Assembly (NCBI RefSeq): GCF_900187405.1
Contig: NZ_LT896716.1
Span: forward strand, 2,050,001-2,114,000
Length of the DNA: 64,000 nt
Direction: 5' to 3'
Origin: Geobacter sp. DSM 9736
GTDB lineage: Bacteria > Desulfobacterota > Desulfuromonadia > Geobacterales > Geobacteraceae
Under the pieces are notes generated by a model that was not told where the DNA came from, made no database searches, and saw nothing but the letters and a program-made list of their open reading frames with translations. Below are positions 1 through 8,977 of this stretch, piece after piece; position 1 is the first letter of the stretch, and each line of letters begins with the position of its first letter. A program made the position numbers and the translations under genes.

Positions 1-897
1 AAAACCACGAAAATGATCTATCCGAACAAGATCATAAAGTTGCAAGGAACTCCTCAGCCGCTGGATCCACCATGAATACCCATCTGCAGCAATGGCATCC
101 CAGTCGTATACCGGATTCCCCCATAATTGTCCGGTTTCACTGAAGTAGTCCGGGGGAACCCCTGCAACTACTAGAGGAAGTCCGCGTTCATCAAGCTTGA
201 AAATTTCACGATGAACCCAGACGTCAGCTGAGTCGTAAGCAACAAAAATAGGAATATCTCCAAAAATATCAATGCCCAGATCGTTCGCGAAGCGTTTGAC
301 CTCACGCCACTGGCGAAAGAACTGCCACTGCATGTACTTCTGAACAAGGATCGATGTTCGAAGCTTGTCGGTATATTCCGCAATGGCAGACGGCAAACGC
401 CGAGCAATTTCCTCAGGCCAATCGCTCCAGCCTGCTCCCTCAAAATGCTCCTTCAGAGCCATGAAAAGCGCATAATCCTCGAGCCAAACATTATCCGCGC
501 AGAAATCTTCAAAGTCTTGTAGGTGATGCGAGTCGGAAGCTTCGATAAACCGCTGAGCAGCCCTGCTCAGCAAGGGATATTTCCAGGCCGCCACAGCAGC
601 ATAGTCAACCCGATCTTCACTTGCTAACTGAGGCTGGACAGGTTCTTCGAGATCCCCATCTGCGGCAACTGAATTCAAATCTATCAGGAGCGGGTTACCC
701 GCAAAGGCGGAATAGCATGAGTACGGCGAGTTGCCGTAAGCTGTGGGGCCTAGCGGCAGAACCTGCCAAAGCGACTGCCCTGCCTCGTGAAGGAATTTCA
801 GAAATTTGCGGGTCTCTTCTCCGAGCGTTCCGATGCCTCCGTGTCCGGGCAGGGAAGTTGGATGCATCAGGATGCCGCTCTTTCGTTTCATCTTCAT
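1..897 (-). CDS. malQ: 4-alpha-glucanotransferase (amylomaltase), N-terminal part, cut by window edge
   Basis: Reading the minus strand from ATG at 897 gives an open frame of 299 codons that is still open at base 1, so the 3' end lies outside the window. The N-terminus (GILMHPTSLPG, then GQSLWQVLPLGPT and GNSPYSCYSAFAGNP) and the segment near the edge (VAGVPPDYFSETGQLWGNP, then DLVRIDHFRGF) are hallmark stretches of GH77 amylomaltases. These transfer 4-alpha-glucan segments between maltodextrins in cytoplasmic glycogen or maltodextrin metabolism. The nucleophile Asp region lies beyond the edge. A GAGAGGT Shine-Dalgarno sits 5 nt before the ATG. A second in-frame ATG two codons later (891) is an alternative start. 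Confidence 0.93.
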   Translation of the reverse strand, partial: MKMKRKSGILMHPTSLPGHGGIGTLGEETRKFLKFLHEAGQSLWQVLPLGPTAYGNSPYSCYSAFAGNPLLIDLNSVAADGDLEEPVQPQLASEDRVDYAAVAAWKYPLLSRAAQRFIEASDSHHLQDFEDFCADNVWLEDYALFMALKEHFEGAGWSDWPEEIARRLPSAIAEYTDKLRTSILVQKYMQWQFFRQWREVKRFANDLGIDIFGDIPIFVAYDSADVWVHREIFKLDERGLPLVVAGVPPDYFSETGQLWGNPVYDWDAIAADGYSWWIQRLRSSLQLYDLVRIDHFRGF

Positions 898-1037
898 GAA
901 TACCTCTCTCTGCAGTAATCTATCCGTCTTGAAAATATTAAAGTGCTCTTGTAAGCAAAACGCCGGTCTCATCTCTCTTTGCGGAGGAAGGGAATTGTGA
1001 TAATAAAAAATGAAACGACGCAGAATCAGGAGAACCT

Positions 1038-1202
1038 ATGGAAACGGTAAAGACTGCAATGTTCGAAACGCTGATTGAAAGCGCCCAACCAGACGGAATG
1101 GGGGGATACGTTTTTACCCTCGAAGGAAAGAGCTACCATATCAAAGATACGCTTGAAATATCCAAGATTGCACAGAACCATGGCTATATCATCATCTACT
1201 GA
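1038..1202 (+). CDS. small conserved-looking protein of unknown function (54 aa)
   Basis: ATG at 1038 follows AGGAG with a 6-nt gap. The frame reads 54 codons to TGA at 1200-1202. The product begins METVKTAMFETLIESAQPDG and ends with the beta-rich GYIIIY. It has no signal peptide, membrane segment or cysteine. It lies between the divergent malQ start and the convergent ftsH, and its stop region overlaps the ftsH stop by 7 bp, so the two 3' ends interlock with no terminator between them. I do not recognise a family. The good ribosome site and ordinary composition suggest a real gene. Confidence 0.55.
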   Translation: METVKTAMFETLIESAQPDGMGGYVFTLEGKSYHIKDTLEISKIAQNHGYIIIY

Positions 1203-3046
1203 TTGGAAGCGATTATGGCGTCTACCCGTGCTCCATCGAGAGTTTCCTCCTGGAGCAGCGCTTCTGCCAGCGCATCGAGCCTTCTTCTGTTCCCCGAAAT
1301 AATATCGGAGCTGCACTTTTCGGCGTTTGCAATGATTAAAGCTATTTCCTGATCTATGAGCCACGCGGTCTGCTCGGAAAATGTCTTTTCCTCAGCAAGC
1401 TTACGTCCGAGAAACGGGTGTTCCTCTCCCCGACTGAACGTCATCGCCCCGACTTTGTCGCTCATCCCCCACTGGCAAACCATTTTTTCCGCCAGGTCCG
1501 TCACCGTCTTCAGATCATTTTGTGCTCCGGTCGATAGATCACCGAGAACAAGTCGTTCGGCAACGCGTCCCCCTAGCGCGACGCTAAGTCTCTTCATCAA
1601 GTATGACTTCGAGTAATGATATCGATCGTCGTCCGGCAACTGCTGCGTCACACCCAGAGCCATACCCCGGGGAATAATCGTGACTTTGTGAACCGGATCG
1701 GTCCCAGGCAACAGCTTTGCAACCAGAGTGTGTCCAGCTTCGTGTAAAGCCGTTATACGCTTCTCCTGGTCGCTGATGAACATGCGCCGCTCTCCACCCA
1801 TCAATATTTTATCCTTTGCCCTCTCCAGATGATCTGAAGTCACCTTGGGAAGATCCTCCCGTGCCGCAAGTATAGCAGCTTCATTGACTAGGTTCTCGAG
1901 TTCCGCACCAGTCATCCCCGGTGTCCCTCTTGCAATGACACTTAAGTCAACCCCCTCGTCAAGCGGTATCTTTCTGGTATGAACCTTGAGGATTTGCTCC
2001 CGGTCCCTCCAGTCGGGGCGGTCAATTACGATGTGGCGATCAAACCGTCCTGGACGAAGGAGAGCCTGATCAAGCACGTCTGGACGGTTTGTAGCCGCCA
2101 GCACCACCATTTCCTCGTGAGGATCAAAACCATCCATTTCGGAGAGAAGCTGATTGAGTGTCTGCTCCCTCTCGTCATGACCTCCACCGAATCCGGCCCC
2201 ACGGCTTCTCCCGACTGCATCAAGCTCATCGATAAAGATAATGCTCGGCGCTTCTTTTCTTGCATTTGTAAACAGGTCGCGTACCCTGCTGGCCCCGACT
2301 CCAACAAACATTTCGATGAATTGAGATGCAGCTATGCTGAAAAAAGCGACTCCAGCCTCCCCGGCAACTGCCCTTGCAAGAAGGGTCTTCCCGGTCCCCG
2401 GGGGGCCGACTAAAAGTACGCCCTTTGGCACCTTACCGCCGATACGCTGAAATTTCTTAGGATTTCGGAGGTAATCCACTACCTCCTTCAACTCTTGTTT
2501 CGTATTCTCCATTCCGGCAACATCAGCGAAGGTTACGGTTATCCGTTCAGTGCTGCTGTAAAGCTTGGCACCCGATTTTGCAAAACCGCCAAGCATTGAT
2601 CCGGGTCCCTGAGACCTCATACCACGCATGGCAAACCACCAGACACCAATAATGAATATCCACGGGAGGAGATAGAGAAGTATGCTGGCAATTGGAGACG
2701 TTTCTGTGGGAGTGGCTACAACATCAACCTTTTTTGCCATAAGCTCCTGCATCAACGAGGGGTCCTCCATGGCAGGCACCACGGTGACAAAAGATGTCAA
2801 TTCACCTTTACCCCCTCCTTGTTGAGCGGGAATGACTGCTGTTTTGGTTTTGAACTCCCCCTTTACTGCAGTTCCCTTAAAAACAACCTTCTTCACATTA
2901 TCGGCGGAGAGTTCTTGGCGGAAGCGGCTATAGCTGATTTCACCTGACTGGCCTGATGCCTGACGTGAAACGGCACTATAAAATATGTCGAAGACGACAA
3001 TGAGGATTAACATCACCAACAGCGGCTTCCATATCGATTGCCCCAT
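1196..3046 (-). CDS. ftsH: ATP-dependent zinc metalloprotease FtsH
   Basis: Membrane-anchored AAA+ protease of 616 aa that unfolds and degrades membrane and short-lived cytosolic proteins. Visible features in order: transmembrane segment about residues 8-24; periplasmic FtsH-extracellular domain; second transmembrane segment about 119-140; Walker A GPPGTGKT 214-221; Walker [11 protein letters not shown] 269-278; second region of homology ending RPGRFDRHI; zinc motif HEAGH 435-439 with the third ligand Asp at about 511. The usual pore segment FSISGSDFVEMF is here [12 protein letters not shown]. The C-terminus is short, as in many extra FtsH copies. The gene stands alone here, so this may not be the housekeeping copy. 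Confidence 0.95.
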   Translation of the reverse strand: MGQSIWKPLLVMLILIVVFDIFYSAVSRQASGQSGEISYSRFRQELSADNVKKVVFKGTAVKGEFKTKTAVIPAQQGGGKGELTSFVTVVPAMEDPSLMQELMAKKVDVVATPTETSPIASILLYLLPWIFIIGVWWFAMRGMRSQGPGSMLGGFAKSGAKLYSSTERITVTFADVAGMENTKQELKEVVDYLRNPKKFQRIGGKVPKGVLLVGPPGTGKTLLARAVAGEAGVAFFSIAASQFIEMFVGVGASRVRDLFTNARKEAPSIIFIDELDAVGRSRGAGFGGGHDEREQTLNQLLSEMDGFDPHEEMVVLAATNRPDVLDQALLRPGRFDRHIVIDRPDWRDREQILKVHTRKIPLDEGVDLSVIARGTPGMTGAELENLVNEAAILAAREDLPKVTSDHLERAKDKILMGGERRMFISDQEKRITALHEAGHTLVAKLLPGTDPVHKVTIIPRGMALGVTQQLPDDDRYHYSKSYLMKRLSVALGGRVAERLVLGDLSTGAQNDLKTVTDLAEKMVCQWGMSDKVGAMTFSRGEEHPFLGRKLAEEKTFSEQTAWLIDQEIALIIANAEKCSSDIISGNRRRLDALAEALLQEETLDGARVDAIIASNQ

Positions 3047-3108
3047 CTATCCCCCCAAACGCGCTCCAGATACAGTGTACCTACAATCACCTGGTTGACA
3101 ATAGCAGC

Positions 3109-4029
3109 TCATGAAGTTGTCTTCCCGAGCCTATATGCCCCAAAACCAAATGAAGCCCCTTTTCCAAGATGAAGATATTCGCCTGCTGTCAAAAAGGGAT
3201 AAAGGTCATAAAAATCTCCCACTAAGAGCCCACTACCGACAAGGCCAGAAACATTCCTATTCCATCCGCGCCACTTGAAGTCAGACTTTAGCCAGGAGAC
3301 CTGCGCGCTCTGATCTGCAAGCCACCGAAAATCATAGTTTAGCTGTACACCCCCATAATAATAAGTCAGCGAACTGATGCGTCGCAGCAATGATCTCAAA
3401 AACATTGATGCATCAAGATAACGTGATATAGTACCTTTCCGTACAATCCTCAAAGGCGTTAGGAGCGTCAACCGTAAAGGGCTTTCTGGAAATATAACGT
3501 TTGCTACAAGGCCCTTAAGGCTCATCACCTGTAGATTGTCCAAGTGCCCTTCTGAAGCCGAAACAGACAGAACCGGATAACGCTCCCCCCGATACCCTGC
3601 AGTTTCAACTTTATTGATAGATGCGGCTTTTATCGATGGATGAGGTTCGAGCTGTTCGAGCATACGCTGCATGGCTCGAAGGTATACCGAACAGTCATTA
3701 ATGGCGTTGCCAACGAGAGTGAGCCCGATCTCAAAGGTGATTCCCCGATTCGGTGCAGGGGGTAGAATGGGCATATCGAAAACGAAGGGAAGAGGAGGTT
3801 TCTGATGCTTTCTGACAGCCTCGACATCAGAACTGAGATCCTGAGAGAAGGCCCTGAAATAGGCGCAGTCCGACTTAACGGAACAATGACAGCAATTTTG
3901 GAAAGGGCAGCCCGAAAGGCGCCGGAATATTTCCTGGAACTGCTCGCGCATTGAGAACAAGATAAATTGATCTCCCACATTTGTGAGCAGCTCTGCCGTG
4001 AGGAACACCTTAACTAACGATAAGTCCAT
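3109..4029 (-). CDS. Cas6-like RAMP-family protein (CRISPR_Cas6 / former DUF2276 type), orphan
   Basis: The 306-aa product ends with a glycine-rich loop GKGASFGFGAYRLG (residues 289-302), the signature of Cas6 and related RAMP proteins. A cysteine cluster (Cys41, 46, 47, 49, 55) looks like the metal-binding insertion seen in the DUF2276 branch. Cas6 proteins cut CRISPR precursor RNA, but there is no CRISPR array and no other cas gene in the window, so that role is only a family expectation. The start is set at ATG 4029, right after GAGGTGGGG. The frame stays open 16 codons further upstream, but those codons run through the sdhB terminator hairpin. The gene lies between ftsH and sdhB on the same strand. 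Confidence 0.72.
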   Translation of the reverse strand: MDLSLVKVFLTAELLTNVGDQFILFSMREQFQEIFRRLSGCPFQNCCHCSVKSDCAYFRAFSQDLSSDVEAVRKHQKPPLPFVFDMPILPPAPNRGITFEIGLTLVGNAINDCSVYLRAMQRMLEQLEPHPSIKAASINKVETAGYRGERYPVLSVSASEGHLDNLQVMSLKGLVANVIFPESPLRLTLLTPLRIVRKGTISRYLDASMFLRSLLRRISSLTYYYGGVQLNYDFRWLADQSAQVSWLKSDFKWRGWNRNVSGLVGSGLLVGDFYDLYPFLTAGEYLHLGKGASFGFGAYRLGKTTS

Positions 4030-4039
4030 CCCCACCTCT

Positions 4040-4070
4040 AAAAAAAAAGGGCAGAGAAAAATCTCTGCCC
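4040..4070 (-). terminator. rho-independent terminator of sdhCAB
   Basis: On the minus strand a perfect 9-bp stem (GGGCAGAGA / TCTCTGCCC, 4062-4070 with 4049-4057) with a 4-nt loop is followed by nine T. It begins 22 nt after the sdhB stop and ends just before the Cas6-like gene. Confidence 0.9.
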
Positions 4071-4092
4071 TGATCACATGACAAAAAACGCC

Positions 4093-4833
4093 TTACTTGA
4101 AGATTGCTTTCTGATACTCGCGGTTGAGCTTCGCGATGAACTTTACGTTGATCCCTTTCGGGCATGCAGCTTGGCACTCATAATGATTGGTGCAATTTCC
4201 GAAACCGCATTCCTGCATTTCCTGGGTCATGCTCATAACCCGCTGTGCGGCTTCCGGCTTCCCCTGCGGCAACACTGCCAACTGAGCAACCTTAGCGCTC
4301 ATGAAAAGCATCGCAGAGCCGTTGGGACACGCTGCTACGCATGCGCCACAGCCTATGCATTCTGCGGCATCCATTGCATAATCCGCATCAGGTTTGGAAA
4401 TCAGCATTGCATTGCCATCAGGAACACCGCCGGTGTGGCACGAGGTGTAGCCTCCTGCTTGAATAATCTTGTCAAGGGCGCCACGGTCAACGGCGAGATC
4501 CTTGATAAGCGGAAAAGCTCTGGCCCTCCACGGCTCGATAAAGATACTGTCGCCGTCCTTGAAGGTGCGCATGTGGAGCTGGCATACAGTCGTCCTGTCC
4601 TGGCCACCGTGGGGAACCCCGTTAATGACCTGTGAGCACATCCCGCAGATCCCTTCGCGACAATCATGATCGAATGCAATCGGATCCTTACCTTGCTTGA
4701 TCAGGTCCTCGTTCACCTCATCGAGCATCTCAAGGAATGATTGATCTGGGCTTACGTTGTGAGCGTCGTAGACTTCCAGTTTTCCCGGCTTGTTCGGCCC
4801 GCTTTGGCGCCATACGTGTAGTTTCAGGTTCAT
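4093..4833 (-). CDS. sdhB: succinate dehydrogenase/fumarate reductase iron-sulfur subunit
   Basis: The 246-aa electron-transfer subunit carries three clusters readable from the sequence: [2Fe-2S] with Cys58, 63, 66 and 84 (CREGICGMC), and two C-terminal clusters from C159-x2-C162-x2-C165-x3-C169 and C209, 214, 220, 224. It passes electrons between the SdhA flavin and the SdhC hemes. The start overlaps the sdhA stop (TAATG), so translation is probably coupled. In Geobacter the equivalent FrdCAB complex works both as succinate dehydrogenase and as fumarate reductase. The sequence does not tell the directions apart. Confidence 0.96.
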   Translation of the reverse strand: MNLKLHVWRQSGPNKPGKLEVYDAHNVSPDQSFLEMLDEVNEDLIKQGKDPIAFDHDCREGICGMCSQVINGVPHGGQDRTTVCQLHMRTFKDGDSIFIEPWRARAFPLIKDLAVDRGALDKIIQAGGYTSCHTGGVPDGNAMLISKPDADYAMDAAECIGCGACVAACPNGSAMLFMSAKVAQLAVLPQGKPEAAQRVMSMTQEMQECGFGNCTNHYECQAACPKGINVKFIAKLNREYQKAIFK

Positions 4834-6749
4834 TATTTATAACTCCTTACCGCCAGATGGACGTTCTCGAACGTTAACGGCTCCTTGTGCAGTTCGGGTT
4901 CCGTGCCGACACCCTTGAATTCCCATGCTGCCGCATAGCAGAAGTTCTCGTCGTCGCGCTTTGCCTCTCCATCCGGCATCTGATGCTCGACACGGAAATG
5001 CCCGCCGCACGACTCATCTCGATTAAGAGCGTCGCGGGTCAACAGCTCTGCGAACTCAAGGAAGTCAGCTACGCGCCATGCATTCTCCAGCTGCTGGTTG
5101 AACTCGGCACCCGAACCTGACACTTTCACGTTCTGCCAGAATTCCTCGCGAAGCTTCGGAATCTCAGCAAGAGCCTGCTTCAGGCTGGACTCGCTCCTGG
5201 CCATGCCGACGTTGTTCCACATGATCTTCCCGAGGCTGCGGTGGAAGTCGCTGACGGTGCGCTTGCCGTTGATGGAGATCAGCTTTTTGAGCTCCGCGTT
5301 CACATTTTCCACCGACTTCTTGAACTCAGGGTTATCAGCCTTTACCTTGCCAGGAGTGATCTTCGCCAAATAGTTGGCAATGGTGTAGGGAATAACGAAA
5401 TAGCCGTCGGCGAGACCCTGCATAAGTGCGCTGGCGCCGAGTCGGTTTGCACCGTGAACAGAGAAATTGGCCTCCCCGAGAACGAAAAGCCCCGGGATGT
5501 TGCTCTCGCAGTTGTAGTCTACCCAGAGGCCACCCATCGAGTAATGGGGTGCCGGGTACATGCGCATCGGGCGCTTATAGGCGTCCTCGTCGGTGATCTT
5601 CTCGTACATCTCGAAGAGATTGCCGTAGCGTTCCTTGATGGTGTGCTCGCCAACGCGCTTGATTGCGGAGGCAAAGTCGAGGTAGACACCACGGCCACCC
5701 GGACCTACACCGCGACCGTCGTCGCATTGCTCTTTAGCAGCACGGGAGGCGATGTCGCGAGGAGCAAGATTTCCGAAAGACGGGTACTTCCGCTCGAGGT
5801 AGTAGTCGCGGTCATCCTCTGCAATCTCACTCGGGTTTTTACCAAGGTCCTCTTTCTTCTTCGGTACCCAACAACGGCCATCGTTCCGGAGCGACTCGGA
5901 CATAAGTGTCAGCTTCGACTGATGCTCTCCGCTCTGCGGAATGCAGGTCGGGTGGATCTGCGTGTAGCAGGGGTTGGCGAAGAACGCGCCTTTCTTGTGT
6001 GCACGCCATGCAGCGGTAACGCTGCATCCCATTGCGTTAGTGGACAGGTAGAAGACGTTGACGTATCCGCCTGTGCAGAGCACGACTGCATCCCCGACAT
6101 GCGTGCGGATCTCGCCGGTAACGAGATCGCGGACAGTTATTCCCTTTGCCTCGCCGTCGACCACAACAAGGTCGAGCATCTCTGCGCGGGGGAAGAGCTT
6201 CACAGTTCCTGCCTTCACCTGGCGGGAAAGAGCAGAATAAGCGCCCAAGAGGAGCTGCTGCCCAGTTTGGCCACGGGCATAGAAGGTACGGGAGACCTGC
6301 GCGCCGCCGAAGGAGCGGTTATCTAGATAACCCGCATAGTCGCGTGCAAAAGGAACGCCCTGAGCCACGCACTGATCGATTATGTTGTTGCTCACCTGAG
6401 CGAGGCGCCAGACGTCTGCTTCACGGGCACGGAAGTCGCCCCCCTTGATGGTATCGTAGAACAGCCGGTAGATGCTGTCACCGTCGTTCGGGTAGTTCTT
6501 GGAGGCGTTGATCCCACCCTGTGCAGCAATACTGTGCGCACGGCGGGCGCTATCCTGGTAGCAGAAAGCTTCGACATTATAGCCGAGCTCGCCAAGGCTA
6601 GCAGCAGCAGCACCACCTGCCAAACCGGTTCCCACTACGAGGATCTTGTACTTCCGCTTGTTCGCGGGATTAACCAGCTTCATTTCGAAGCGGTGCTTGT
6701 CCCACGTTTTTTCGATCGGTCCTTTTGGACATTTTCCGTCGAGTATCAC
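4833..6749 (-). CDS. sdhA: succinate dehydrogenase/fumarate reductase flavoprotein subunit
   Basis: The catalytic subunit (638 aa) has a dinucleotide fold ([19 protein letters not shown], about residues 38-56). The [13 protein letters not shown] segment contains His72, the expected covalent FAD attachment site. Further family segments include HPTCIP, ARAAKEQ-type helix residues and the C-terminal [12 protein letters not shown]. It oxidises succinate or reduces fumarate on the cytoplasmic side. It lies between sdhC (9-nt gap) and sdhB (1-nt overlap), so all three genes form one operon. The length and C-terminal layout match the Bacillus/Wolinella/Geobacter class rather than the E. coli SdhA class. 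Confidence 0.97.
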   Translation of the reverse strand: MILDGKCPKGPIEKTWDKHRFEMKLVNPANKRKYKILVVGTGLAGGAAAASLGELGYNVEAFCYQDSARRAHSIAAQGGINASKNYPNDGDSIYRLFYDTIKGGDFRAREADVWRLAQVSNNIIDQCVAQGVPFARDYAGYLDNRSFGGAQVSRTFYARGQTGQQLLLGAYSALSRQVKAGTVKLFPRAEMLDLVVVDGEAKGITVRDLVTGEIRTHVGDAVVLCTGGYVNVFYLSTNAMGCSVTAAWRAHKKGAFFANPCYTQIHPTCIPQSGEHQSKLTLMSESLRNDGRCWVPKKKEDLGKNPSEIAEDDRDYYLERKYPSFGNLAPRDIASRAAKEQCDDGRGVGPGGRGVYLDFASAIKRVGEHTIKERYGNLFEMYEKITDEDAYKRPMRMYPAPHYSMGGLWVDYNCESNIPGLFVLGEANFSVHGANRLGASALMQGLADGYFVIPYTIANYLAKITPGKVKADNPEFKKSVENVNAELKKLISINGKRTVSDFHRSLGKIMWNNVGMARSESSLKQALAEIPKLREEFWQNVKVSGSGAEFNQQLENAWRVADFLEFAELLTRDALNRDESCGGHFRVEHQMPDGEAKRDDENFCYAAAWEFKGVGTEPELHKEPLTFENVHLAVRSYK

Positions 6750-6758
6750 TATAACCCC

Positions 6759-7424
6759 CTAACCTTTCAGTATGCCGGCGAAGATAAAAATTGGAATTGA
6801 CGAGTATCCTAAGAGGAAAATGATGGAAAGCACCTTGCCGAGTTTCTGGAATGCCGGCTGTGCCTTCTCGTTGCTCCACCCCATCGTCTGAAAGAAGCTC
6901 TGGATGCCGTGGCTGAGGTGGAAGAAAAGAACAACCATCGCCGCAACGTATATCAGGGCAATACCCCCCATCTGGAAGCTGTTGGTCACCATACGGAATA
7001 CGTCGAAACGACCCTGTGCATCTACCCCTTGGATGATATCGGGAGTTACTCGAGCTGTGAAATGTAGAACATGATAGACAATAAACCCTAGAAGAAGAAC
7101 ACCGGTCCAAATCATGTTTTCACTAGAAAAGTTCGCCTTGATCCGGCTTTTTACAGCATAAGCGTCCGGATTGGCAGCGCTGTTCTCCAGCGTCAACTGT
7201 ATCCCGAAGAATACGTGAACAGTCAGAAGGGCGAGCATCGCCAGGCGGAAAACCCAAACAAGCGGCCCAAGATCGTGGAGGTGTTTTGCGTAAGAGTTGA
7301 TGCCGTCAGGCCCGATGAAGATAGAGGAGTTACCGAGCAGATGAACAATAACGAAAAGCACCATGAGCTGGCCTGTAATTGCCATCAGAATCTTACGTCC
7401 TACCGTGTGTTGAAGTAGTTGCAT
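6759..7424 (-). CDS. sdhC: succinate dehydrogenase/fumarate reductase cytochrome b subunit
   Basis: A 221-aa membrane anchor with about five hydrophobic helices (for example residues 13-32, 55-76, 105-128, 155-172, 197-217) and several membrane histidines expected to ligate two b-type hemes. This is the single-subunit diheme anchor of the Wolinella FrdC / Bacillus SdhC type, which exchanges electrons with menaquinone. The Shine-Dalgarno AAAGGGATG lies inside the end of the small ORF upstream (4-nt gap), which would allow coupled translation. Confidence 0.93.
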   Translation of the reverse strand: MQLLQHTVGRKILMAITGQLMVLFVIVHLLGNSSIFIGPDGINSYAKHLHDLGPLVWVFRLAMLALLTVHVFFGIQLTLENSAANPDAYAVKSRIKANFSSENMIWTGVLLLGFIVYHVLHFTARVTPDIIQGVDAQGRFDVFRMVTNSFQMGGIALIYVAAMVVLFFHLSHGIQSFFQTMGWSNEKAQPAFQKLGKVLSIIFLLGYSSIPIFIFAGILKG

Positions 7425-7428
7425 AATG

Positions 7429-7569
7429 TCATCCCTTTACTGTTATTTGCGCATTACCCACAAGGGCAATCCGTACGCCTTGAATGACTACCGTCGGTAA
7501 AAACCCTTTGGGGCACCGACTCCGGGGGGCATGGGCAGGGGGCCCGCGCCAACTGGCAAATGTTTGCAT
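7429..7569 (-). CDS. possible 46-aa leader ORF upstream of sdhC
   Basis: A strong site AAGGAG lies 8 nt before ATG 7569. The frame then runs 46 codons to TGA 7429-7431, only 4 nt before the sdhC start. The product begins MQTFASWRGPPAHAPRSRCP and is basic and proline-rich near its start, then hydrophobic (VVIQGVRIALVGN). I recognise no family. It sits in the roughly 240-nt leader between the predicted transcription start and sdhC. It could be a regulatory leader peptide, a small subunit, or a chance frame with a good ribosome site. The ribosome site and tight junction argue for translation; no conservation data are available. Confidence 0.4.
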   Translation of the reverse strand: MQTFASWRGPPAHAPRSRCPKGFLPTVVIQGVRIALVGNAQITVKG

Positions 7570-7663
7570 TGTCTTCACTCCTTGGGAAAGCGTTATTACT
7601 ATCGGAATCAGCTTTGTTAGCCAAACAATGCTTAAACATTAGACATTTCCAATTTAGGGAATT

Positions 7664-7701
7664 GTATACTGTATACTAAACGTCGTTTTAGCAAAATGCA
7701 A
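7664..7701 (-). promoter_or_regulatory. sdhCAB promoter with overlapping palindromic operator
   Basis: On the minus strand, -35 TTGCAT (7696-7701) and -10 TAGTAT (7673-7678) are separated by 17 bp. The -10 box is overlapped by the perfect palindrome GTATACTGTATAC (7664-7676). A symmetric site over the -10 and start point is the typical placement for a repressor. The repressor is unknown; GntR/HgtR-type regulators are possible by context only. Confidence 0.55.
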
Positions 7702-7819
7702 CAATAAATTGATCTTGGTTAACCATAAATATGGCTCTAGCGCGCTAGAGACGGCCAGCTCCAAAACCACTATGCTTCAGGTGACGTATATTCCGCCTGC
7801 AATTTTAGACATACAATGC

Positions 7820-7825
7820 TATAGT
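7820..7825 (+). promoter_or_regulatory. tgt: -10 box of a probable leaderless tgt promoter
   Basis: TATAGT ends 7 nt before the tgt ATG, and no Shine-Dalgarno precedes that ATG. A -35 candidate at 7797-7802 (CTGCAA, 17-bp spacer) is weak. Transcription would begin at or near the start codon. Confidence 0.4.
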
Positions 7826-7832
7826 GCCTGCC

Positions 7833-8948
7833 ATGAAATTCAAACTACTCCAGAAGGACAAAAAGACAGCCGCTCGGCGCGGAACACTGACTACACCCCA
7901 TGGCACTATTGAGACGCCTATCTTCATGCCTGTAGCTACACATGCCGCCATGAAGGCAATGACCCCTGTTCAGGTAGTGGCTACAGGAGCTCAGATCATC
8001 CTCAGCAATACTTACCACCTTCACTTGCGCCCTGGCGAGTCACTCGTCAAGAAGGCTGAAGGTTTACACAAGTTTATGGGCTGGGATAAGCCAATCCTCA
8101 CAGACTCAGGTGGTTTCCAGGTTTTCTCTCTACCGAACAAGCGGATCACGGAGGAAGGTGTTTTCTTTAGACATGAGGTTACGGGAGAAGAAGTTTTTCT
8201 TGATCCTGCCAGTGCAATGAAGATTCAGGAGGATTTGGGAGCAGACATCATCATGGCCTTCGACGAATGCATCCCATATCCCTGCGATCGAACCTACGCT
8301 GAGCGCTCTACACGCAAGACCATTCGTTGGGCAAAACAGTGCAAGGAATCTCATCAGAGCCAGAGCCAAGCACTATTCGGAATAATACAGGGTAGCGTCT
8401 TTGAGGACCTCCGTGTGTTGTGCGCACGGGAACTTGTAAGGCTCGATCTTCCAGGATACGCAATAGGGGGCGTAAGTGTAGGAGAAGGGCTGGAACTGTT
8501 AAAGCAGGTTGTCAGTGTCACCGCCCCCCATCTTCCTGAAGACAAACCTCGGTATCTCATGGGCGTGGGACTTCCCGAAGACATTCTGGAGAGCGTCGAA
8601 CGTGGAATGGATATGTTCGACTGCGTAATTCCTACTCGATATGCCCGGAGCGCCACGCTATTCACTAACCGTGGTAGAATCAGGCTGACCAACAAAAAAT
8701 ACCGTCGTGATTTCTATCCCATTGACCCGAACTGCGGCTGTTACACTTGCCAAACCTTCACAAGGGCCTACCTCCACCACCTCTTCGTTGCCAATGAGGT
8801 TCTTTCCGCCATACTGGCAAGCATTCATAACGTCACCTTTTACCTTACTATGATGCAAGGCATTCGCAACGCCATCGAAGAGCAGCGCTTCTCCGAATAC
8901 AAGCGTTCCTTCCTAGAGTCATATCTTGCAGGAGAGCATAAAGCGTAG
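7833..8948 (+). CDS. tgt: queuine/preQ1 tRNA-guanine transglycosylase
   Basis: Exchanges guanine 34 of GUN anticodons for the queuosine precursor preQ1. The 371-aa product shows the substrate-binding stretch TDSGGFQVFSL (Asp at 91), the nucleophile region DMFDCVIPTRYARS, and the zinc site CGCYTCQTFTRAYLHHL (three Cys plus His). The ATG at 7833 is preferred over an in-frame GTG three codons upstream. Neither has a Shine-Dalgarno, and a -10 box sits just upstream. It is followed 29 nt later by mazG. Confidence 0.96.
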   Translation: MKFKLLQKDKKTAARRGTLTTPHGTIETPIFMPVATHAAMKAMTPVQVVATGAQIILSNTYHLHLRPGESLVKKAEGLHKFMGWDKPILTDSGGFQVFSLPNKRITEEGVFFRHEVTGEEVFLDPASAMKIQEDLGADIIMAFDECIPYPCDRTYAERSTRKTIRWAKQCKESHQSQSQALFGIIQGSVFEDLRVLCARELVRLDLPGYAIGGVSVGEGLELLKQVVSVTAPHLPEDKPRYLMGVGLPEDILESVERGMDMFDCVIPTRYARSATLFTNRGRIRLTNKKYRRDFYPIDPNCGCYTCQTFTRAYLHHLFVANEVLSAILASIHNVTFYLTMMQGIRNAIEEQRFSEYKRSFLESYLAGEHKA

Positions 8949-8977
8949 AAGATGCGAAAACCTAGATGGAGTCAAGA

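Noticed and set aside
171-443. 90-codon minus-strand frame near the left edge
   Set aside because: It is an out-of-phase shadow of malQ, whose correct frame is open to the window edge.
5241-6326. 361-codon plus-strand open frame
   Set aside because: It is antisense to sdhA, whose frame has all flavoprotein motifs; the plus-strand translation has no recognisable domain.
7440-7600. Possible riboswitch in the sdhC leader
   Set aside because: I looked for a cyclic-di-GMP (GEMM) pattern, common in Geobacter, and did not find its conserved core; GC-rich pairing alone is not enough.
7454-7639. 61-codon minus-strand frame in the sdhC leader
   Set aside because: It has no ribosome site and overlaps the better-supported 46-codon frame in another phase.
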